NCBI GenBank assembly: GCA_950106755.1
Contig: OX467087.1
Span: 5,708,047-5,772,046, forward strand
Source: Climacium dendroides
Taxonomy: Eukaryota > Streptophyta > Bryopsida > Hypnales > Climaciaceae
Direction: 5' to 3'
DNA length: 64,000 bases
Shown here in pieces: positions 58,136 through 64,000 of this stretch. Below the pieces are notes generated by a model. The model did no database searches. It was not told where the DNA came from and saw nothing but the letters and a program-made list of their open reading frames with translations. How positions within the stretch are numbered: position 1 is the stretch's first letter; each line of letters begins with the position of its first letter. The translations under genes were made by a program, and so were the position numbers.

Positions 58136-59290
58136 ATTGTATGCATATATCCTATTTTTAGTGTATTGCTCCTCCCTACAATATATGAGAAATGTGCATA
58201 TAAAAGTTTTTTGGGATTGGAGATGGCATGAACAATTGGAAATTGTGTTAGCTCACTAAAATGCACTTTCAAAAACCTTAAGTTCGAATGAAGAGCTATC
58301 AAACTCATTACAATCCACCTTGGAATTGTTAAAATTCATTTTTTTATAAGTAGAAATCACAAATAACTTCAAGTCAACACTTACATGTTTAATATTCAAC
58401 ATTGAAAATCATGAAAACAATTTGCTCTTTCCATTGAAACCATTTTCAAAGCAAATAGATAAATAAAAACTTTAAACCTAAAATTTAGTGAAATTGACAA
58501 GCTTTGCTCAAAGCCAAGAAATTAAGTAAAATTGGCAAATTTTATTCGTCTACTAATGGTACATGTATGCCTTTAAGGACCTCTCAAAAATCAAATATGT
58601 ATATTTTTGGATTAACCATATACATGTTCAGTTAAGCAATTAAGGGTTAAATAAAAGAGACAAAATTTGCCATGATTGAGATTCAAGAGGGTGCTGAGTT
58701 GGAGGGCTTCAAGGCTTAAAATGGAAATCATTTTTTGCCAAGCATGCACTAGGTTAATAATTTAGGGAAAAAAAATGCAAGGGAAGTTCCATTGAAGAGC
58801 TTGGATTTATGTTGGCAATGGTGTAGAAGTGAACTTCATGATCTTCCCTCCTACAATTGTTGTGCATACTATGTGTATTTTGTGGATTGATTTTGGATTG
58901 ACATAGAGAAAGCTTGGCATTGACAAAAGCATCTTATTTTGACTTACTTCTAAATTAGACCTTGATAAAATCTTGCTTAAAATGTATTAAAAATCTCTAT
59001 TTTTGAGGCCTAAAAAACAATTTTGGATACATCTAATTTTAGCTCTTTAAAAATTCATACTTTATCTATAAGGTGTCCAAAAAGTGCATTCCAAGAGAAC
59101 CTAAATTTTCCTACTAACATACATACAATACGATCCAACAAAAATAAATTGCATGTCAATCTAATAGAAGCCATGCTCAAATCCTTATTTTCATGATTGT
59201 ATGTATTTTTATATTGTGTATGAAAAAATGTGAGGAGAGTGAGGAGCCAATCAATTGACTACATGAACTCAATTGAGTCCTAATTAGGAA
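58136..59290. other. AT-rich intergenic sequence
   Basis: No gene, RNA or element end recognised. Confidence 0.4.
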
Positions 59291-59510
59291 GAATTGACCC
59301 CCTCGCTTGTCCCCCCTAAGTCATTCCAAAGGTGTATGTAAAAAAAAGACCCCCTATTTTGTATTTGATTAATTTATCTATTACACCTCTCTTAGCTATA
59401 ATTTGGGACAAATGATTGCAAATATGAATTAATAAATTTGCAAATTTTATCATGTATGGCAAATACATTTTTTTAGGGTTTTCCCTTAGAGACAAGCAAG
59501 AGGGTCAATT
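59291..59510. mobile_element. Small TIR element, family H copy 2
   Basis: The left end reads gaattgaccccctcgcttgt and the right end its near complement gacaagcaagagggtcaatt. The inner TIR extends through ccctaag / cttaggg-like bases. Shares the aattgaccc core with 43,067-43,283. Confidence 0.6.
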
Positions 59511-59959
59511 ACCTTGGCTAGCTCAAGTGTCTTTCTATAATTTAGAGCAATTCCAATGTTGACATTGAAACTAACACGAGAACCTATCTAGCCCGGGTTT
59601 GTTGACATAGCCAAAGGCGTTTTGAGTCACTTTATAGCGTGTCCCTTGCACCCGCCTCCAATGTGGCAACATATCTAAGAACAACAAACATGTTTTTTTA
59701 ATTTTGCAAATTGATTTTTTCCCTCTTGAATTCTAGAACCACCACCACCTATCATCTTTGTCAAAATCTAGCTTTCAGTGTATTCATTGTGTTCAATAAA
59801 TCACTCTAAAATGTTGAGCAGCAGCTTTCATGTGCAAAGCCCTGGAAATGCAATTGACTACAATGGTTGCATCGGGGAACATTCTTTTAGAAAGGAACGT
59901 TACAAACCTTGTTGGCACTATTCCCATGCTTCTTTTAGTATTGCATTGGAGATGTTCTT

Positions 59960-60310
59960 AGTAAGATAGAACTACCTAATACCACCATCCATCCAATTGT
60001 GCCACCTACAAGATCCTTCCAATTACGTCGAAGATCCATCTATTACCACAATCTTTACAACCCTTTATCATATTGGAAATGCACTTGGGGAGCAGACACA
60101 TTAGTCCACATTTTAACAAGAGTCTGCTCATGCTTCAACAAGGATCTATTCACAGTCGAACATCACTTCTTGTTCGAATGTCTTCATTATTTTTGCAATT
60201 GACTTCTCTCCAACTTTCCAATCTTTGAAAAGTTATGGGAACTGACAAATAGCTTCTCCAAAGTTCCTAGATAGCAAATCTATGTCGTAATGGGCAGTTC
60301 TACCTTATAG
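59960..60310 (+). repeat. Dispersed repeat family C, copy 2
   Basis: Direct match to about 2,150-2,545. A 67-codon frame (59,999-60,202) ends HHFLFECLHYFCN and is followed by stops. The Cys/His pattern loosely recalls the zinc knuckle at the end of plant LINE reverse transcriptases, but too little remains to say so. Confidence 0.5.
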
Positions 60311-60689
60311 AATAAGGCTCGAAAACAGTTCGGACATTTCAAATTGTCTGGTAGATGGATCTGAATTGAAACCTTGATTGTGGGGAAATGGACTTTTGAT
60401 TACATCAGAGGATGATTAGATTTGATTTATACATCTTCAATGGATGGTTTAAGAGTCACAATGGGTTTTTTCTTAACTAAGTGGATAGGTGTCTATTAAT
60501 ATTATTCAAAATAAGAATTGGTAGTTCAACTACCTTCTTACAAGCATTGAAAAATCTGAAATAATGTATGATTCAAACATTCATTTCAGTTTTAGAAATG
60601 GTCACATTTAGAAACCATCTCTATTACTTTTTACATGTTGCAATGCTAGTTTTTCAACAAAGCCTGATTTTTTTCCAAACTAAGTATGT

Positions 60690-60880
60690 GTGGTTTTACA
60701 AGGCCTACAAATCACAATTAGGTCCCTATGCCAAATATCCTTTGAAAATTCATAAATAATTCACAAATGCTCCAAAAATTATGAAACGACTTGGGTTAGA
60801 TTCCTCATCTATTTTTCTTTAACTGAAAAATGAGTTAAAAAATATTCACCCATGAGAAAACGCATGAAAATGTCAGACCA
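60690..60880 (+). repeat. Dispersed repeat family A, copy 3
   Basis: Shares tgaaaattcataaataattca, cgacttgggttaga and the tttttctttaactgaaaaatga block with 25,740-25,860 and 940-1,050. Confidence 0.55.
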
Positions 60881-61324
60881 GCCCTTAAATGAGCGGTTTC
60901 TGAGCCTCTTGCCCTAGTACCTGTATGTTTCGATTGACATCGAACCCCAGGAATCTTACTTTTTTTCATACAGTGACACATGCATATCCAGAGACACCCA
61001 TTGTTGTTGCTTGTTTTCTGATGGAAAGACGGATCAATTGTCCAACTTATTGATGCACGACAGAATTTTGGACTGACACCACATGTCAGTGATTTCAGTA
61101 AAGTACCCCTTCAACGTACAGTGTGAGTCAACTTTGAAGCTTCATGTAGCAATGCATTATTCCAGTTTGTCTGTAATTAGGCTGACGTCCCACCCATGAA
61201 GAAAAGCAGCACAGAAGCACTCATCAGTAGCGCACATCTTCCCCTACTGCTCAACATGCCACAATTAAACAATGATGGGCCATGTGCACGAGGCCATCTC
61301 AAATGTTGAATGTGGAAGGCGCCG

Positions 61325-61525
61325 GATGCTTGCTTACTGTCGAGCAATGTCTGGGAAGAACCGGCACTCCGGCAGCTAGTGTAAGATGAGCCGATCCAAT
61401 TGTAACTTGACCGGTTGACAAATCCAGCCTGATGCTTACTGTCGAGCAATGTTTGGGAGGAACCGGCAGCTAGTGTGAGACTATAAGATGAGCCGATCAA
61501 AATTGTAACTTGACCAGTTGACATT
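61325..61525. repeat. Two-copy tandem repeat of about 106 bp in a GC-richer patch
   Basis: Copies at 61,325-61,430 and 61,431-61,525 share cttactgtcgagcaatgt, gaaccggc, agatgagccgatc and ttgtaacttgacc. A minus-strand 115-codon frame runs through both copies (repeated GSSQTLLDSK) and on to 61,177. I do not recognise a protein family, and the frame may be accidental. Confidence 0.85.
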
Positions 61526-61544
61526 CAAATCAGTGTCTGGGGAG

Positions 61545-62539
61545 TTTTGTGGGTCAAATGGTCAATTTTCGTCAGACTTTCATCCCCTGGTTATTCAAAA
61601 AATTGGACAAAAGTGTGTCGGGAGGTTCCAAAATTGGCCGGTCAATTTCCTAAGATATATTTTTTTCTCCCGGTAGCATTGCCGCCATTGTCTAATTCCA
61701 GTCGGAAATTATCCTTGAAAGTCAAAATTTGTCGGGTTGTAATTTTTTGGGGTTTTCTTCTTTATTCTTGAAGTGACTTTGTTTTGCTTAAAATGGGTTC
61801 ATAAGCATTATCCTTGGCAGGATTTGAACCTGGCATTGCCCCTACTAACTTAGGGCTAGGGATTCAGCCTTCCAAAAATGCACCAATTCAGAAGAGGGTC
61901 AATGCATTTTCAGGAGGCTGATTAGTACAACATGCCTACAACATTCACATTTACAAGAATCAAAACATGATGGTTTTAAAAAATAGGGAAAGGAGTGAGA
62001 ACAAGCCACCATTTACAAGAATCAAATAACATCAAACAAGTCACCATTTACAAGGTAACAAATGAATACAAATTATCATTTATAAGGCAACAAATGAACA
62101 CAAATCATATACCATTTACAAGGCAACAAACAAGGCAACAAATGAATACAAATCACAAAAAATAATGATGAATTTTTAAAAAAAAAATTATAATAATAAA
62201 AAAAAATGAAAAAAAGAAAAGATTATTGATTTACTAAGTTATTGTCTTACACTCTTGGAGTCTTAGAGTTAGTACCTAGTTTACAATATAAAAAATTTCT
62301 TACAAAGTATAATCTTGGCCGGCTAAAAATCAGATTCATGTATTTTAAATTTGTAATTTTCCGAAATGCTCTTAGGGTGGATGGCAAAAAGCTAACATTT
62401 TATTTTACTAACTGGTCCATTTCCAAAAATCTTTTTTTTCATCCGGAACCTCTGTTGAAACTTTTCTATCTCAATTGGAACTCCCAAAATCAACCGGTTA
62501 GGTTGTAACTAAATGCCGGTACTCCTCGTTCATTGATTC
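61545..62539. other. AT-rich intergenic sequence
   Basis: No gene recognised. At 62,000-62,160 the phrase accatttacaaggcaacaaa (with variants) recurs about five times in an A-rich setting. At 61,819-61,833 the complement of a tRNA T-arm-like ggttcaaatcc occurs, without the rest of a tRNA. Confidence 0.4.
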
Positions 62540-62806
62540 AAATCATGAGGCAATTTGGTGAGGGACATGCCTTAGTGGGTCTTACCGGGTCCGTGTGCCA
62601 AGTTTGTCTTCCACCCCCCATAAATTGGGCAGCTTTTCCGAGGGACGGTTTCCGCCACAGGGCTTGCATTCGGCTTGTAGTTTTGTTTTTCTTTGTTGTT
62701 CTGTTCACTTGCAACCCCCATGCCGCTTGCAGCTGGGTTTATGTTCATTTTCTTCTTGCAGTAAAGGTCAACCATTACTTGTGTCAAAAAAAAATCATGA
62801 GACAAT
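62540..62806 (+). mobile_element. Poly(A)-tailed retroposon (SINE-like or truncated LINE 3' end)
   Basis: A GC-richer body of about 231 bp (62,555-62,785) ends in an A run of about nine and is flanked by 15-bp direct repeats aaatcatgag(g/a)caat at 62,540-62,554 and 62,792-62,806 with one mismatch. A tail plus target duplication are hallmarks of LINE-mediated retroposition. No clear tRNA-derived A and B boxes were seen, so the source RNA is unknown; it could be a 5'-truncated LINE tail. The 91-codon and 77-codon frames inside are not recognised. Confidence 0.75.
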
Positions 62807-62819
62807 AAAACTAGTTTAA

Positions 62820-63095
62820 ATAGAAAGAAAGCATAAATTAATCGAGCAATAAAAAACTAGGCAAAAAATTAGCTCCACTTCTTCACAAGAGAACAAAAAT
62901 TCATTGTTTGGAAGTAAGGAAAACCAGATATTAGAGGATCTCTTGAGGGTATGTCCGGATTTCAACTGAAGTACCCAAAAATAGCCGATTATCAAGGGTA
63001 GGATCAATTTAGGATTTTAGAGCATCAAGGTTAGGATTAGCCACCAACGGATACACTACCTTACCTCCGTGAGTTCCAGCCTCTTATACAACACT
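62820..63095. other. AT-rich intergenic sequence
   Basis: No recognisable feature. Confidence 0.4.
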
Positions 63096-63099
63096 ATTG

Positions 63100-63202
63100 C
63101 TCTCTGCTCGTGCACTAGCTCTTCACTTATGCACTTGCTCTTTGCTCATGCACTAGCTCTCCGCTAATGCACTAGCTCTCCGCTCATGCACTTGCTCTCC
63201 GC
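63100..63202 (+). repeat. 20-bp tandem array, five units
   Basis: Five imperfect units of the form gctc(a/g)tgcac(t)agctctcc between 63,101 and 63,200. Changes are mostly single substitutions. Not in a long open frame. Confidence 0.9.
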
Positions 63203-63308
63203 CTTCATTTTTGTTGTGAAGGAGAAGAGGGGCATATCAAGGACGAAGTCATTTTTGATCCACTTGATTAGAACAAGTTGATTACTCTAGTTGTTGTTGG
63301 CTTACTGA

Positions 63309-63458
63309 CACTACTAGAAAATTTTGTTTTTCTGTTGTTTTGGTCGCGTTGATCCGGTCAAAATCTGACAGAAATCTGTTGCTTTCAACAGATTTTTGTT
63401 AGATTTTGACCAGATCAACGCGACCAAAACAACAGAAAAACAAAATTTTCTAGTAGTG
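63309..63458. mobile_element. CACTA-type foldback MITE, near-perfect 150-bp palindrome
   Basis: Arms of 73 bp (63,309-63,381 and 63,386-63,458) differ at only three positions around a 4-base loop (cttt). It starts cactactagaaaattttg, the classic CACTA terminus, and is flanked by TGA on both sides (63,306-63,308 and 63,459-63,461), a 3-bp target duplication. A transcript through it would fold into a long, almost uninterrupted hairpin. Confidence 0.93.
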
Positions 63459-63461
63459 TGA

Positions 63462-64000
63462 TCAAAAGGTTGCTACTTCTTGGAGATCAAAATAGTTGCA
63501 AGAACATCCTTTCATTCATGCTCTTTAAAGAAAAACTCATTCAAAGCTATCCTAATCATGAAGCTTCCTTGGGCATTGCTATCAAATCTAGATTTTTCCA
63601 AGAAATATTGCTAAAATGATTGTTTTTCTCCACACCTTATACTACATGGGCATTGAGAAGTACGTAAGAATTCAACACCAAAAGCAACATGTTGTGATGG
63701 GTGTAAAGTAGAGAAAGACAAGATATTTATGTAAATTGGAAGGTAGGAGGATAAACAACCCATGTGGGATATGTAAATGGTTACTTAGGATTAGTAGGAG
63801 CTCAATCACTCATAGTTAAGTCAAAAGCAAGAATTGTGTGCAAAGTAAAATTTCAAACCTCATTTAGGCAATGTAGAACAAATTTTTTCAAATTTTTTTG
63901 AACTAAGTTAATGTAGAAAATCAATCTAGATTTTATCTCCAAAAATCCTTTTGAGATTTAAAGTCTCCAATCAAAAGTTATGGACAAATTTTAAAGAATG
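63462..64000. other. AT-rich intergenic sequence
   Basis: No recognisable gene or element. The end (about 63,830-64,000) resembles, in inverted form, 27,370-27,600 (shared caattcctacttttgattta- and aatctcatttaggca-like phrases), suggesting another degraded dispersed repeat. Confidence 0.4.

Noticed and set aside
59999..60202. LINE reverse-transcriptase zinc-knuckle tail
   Set aside because: The Cys/His spacing does not fit well, and no reverse-transcriptase or endonuclease motifs lie nearby.
61801..61880. Possible tRNA on the minus strand (ggttcaaatcc T-arm-like sequence)
   Set aside because: No D-arm, no A box and no acceptor-stem pairing could be found. At best it is a tRNA-like fragment.

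Overview
The window reads as nuclear DNA of a land plant with a large, repeat-rich, very AT-rich genome. The evidence is two intronless L-type (legume-lectin) receptor kinases, a plant-style hAT transposase relic, a pogo/Tigger DDE element, CACTA-type foldback elements, microsatellites, and exon fragments of conserved eukaryotic genes (TRM112, GPN3). Nothing prokaryotic, organellar or viral was seen. Gene density (two intact genes in 64 kb) fits a large plant genome; the exact lineage (a seedless plant is plausible) cannot be fixed from sequence alone.

The backbone is a large inverted duplication. Arm A (about 9.99-20.92 kb) holds a roughly 1.9 kb non-coding unit, a hAT insertion, and lectin receptor kinase 1 on the minus strand. 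Arm B (about 45.47-51.51 kb) is its mirror image: receptor kinase 2 on the plus strand, then the same non-coding unit in reverse. Homology covers the kinase coding sequence, both UTR regions, several hundred bases of 5' flank and the non-coding unit. The hAT-containing segment (about 12.0-16.9 kb) is missing from arm B, so it marks an insertion into arm A. In both arms the receptor kinase and the non-coding unit, if the latter is transcribed from its TATA-like end, converge tail to tail.

The 24 kb between the arms is mostly transposon and repeat material: an 879-bp TIR element with three related hairpins (26.4-27.3 kb); a 3,042-bp pogo-like element with perfect 25-bp TIRs and TA target duplication (27.9-30.9 kb), whose transposase has one frameshift and one stop; a pogo-derived MITE (42.7-43.0 kb); palindromic repeats (31.8-32.8 kb); and a GC-richer patch (34.0-37.6 kb) with degraded exons of TRM112 and GPN3.

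The outer flanks (1-9.9 kb and 51.6-64 kb) are AT-rich, with repeat families also seen between the arms, several CACTA-type elements (2.56, 8.35, 55.9 and 63.3 kb), a poly(A)-tailed retroposon with a 15-bp target duplication (62.5-62.8 kb), and short tandem arrays.

The two receptor kinases are the only genes I would call functional. Both keep the metal-binding residues of the lectin fold and the catalytic residues of the kinase, but their lectin domains have diverged far more than their kinase domains, as expected for paralogous surface receptors that changed ligand specificity while keeping the same signalling output.
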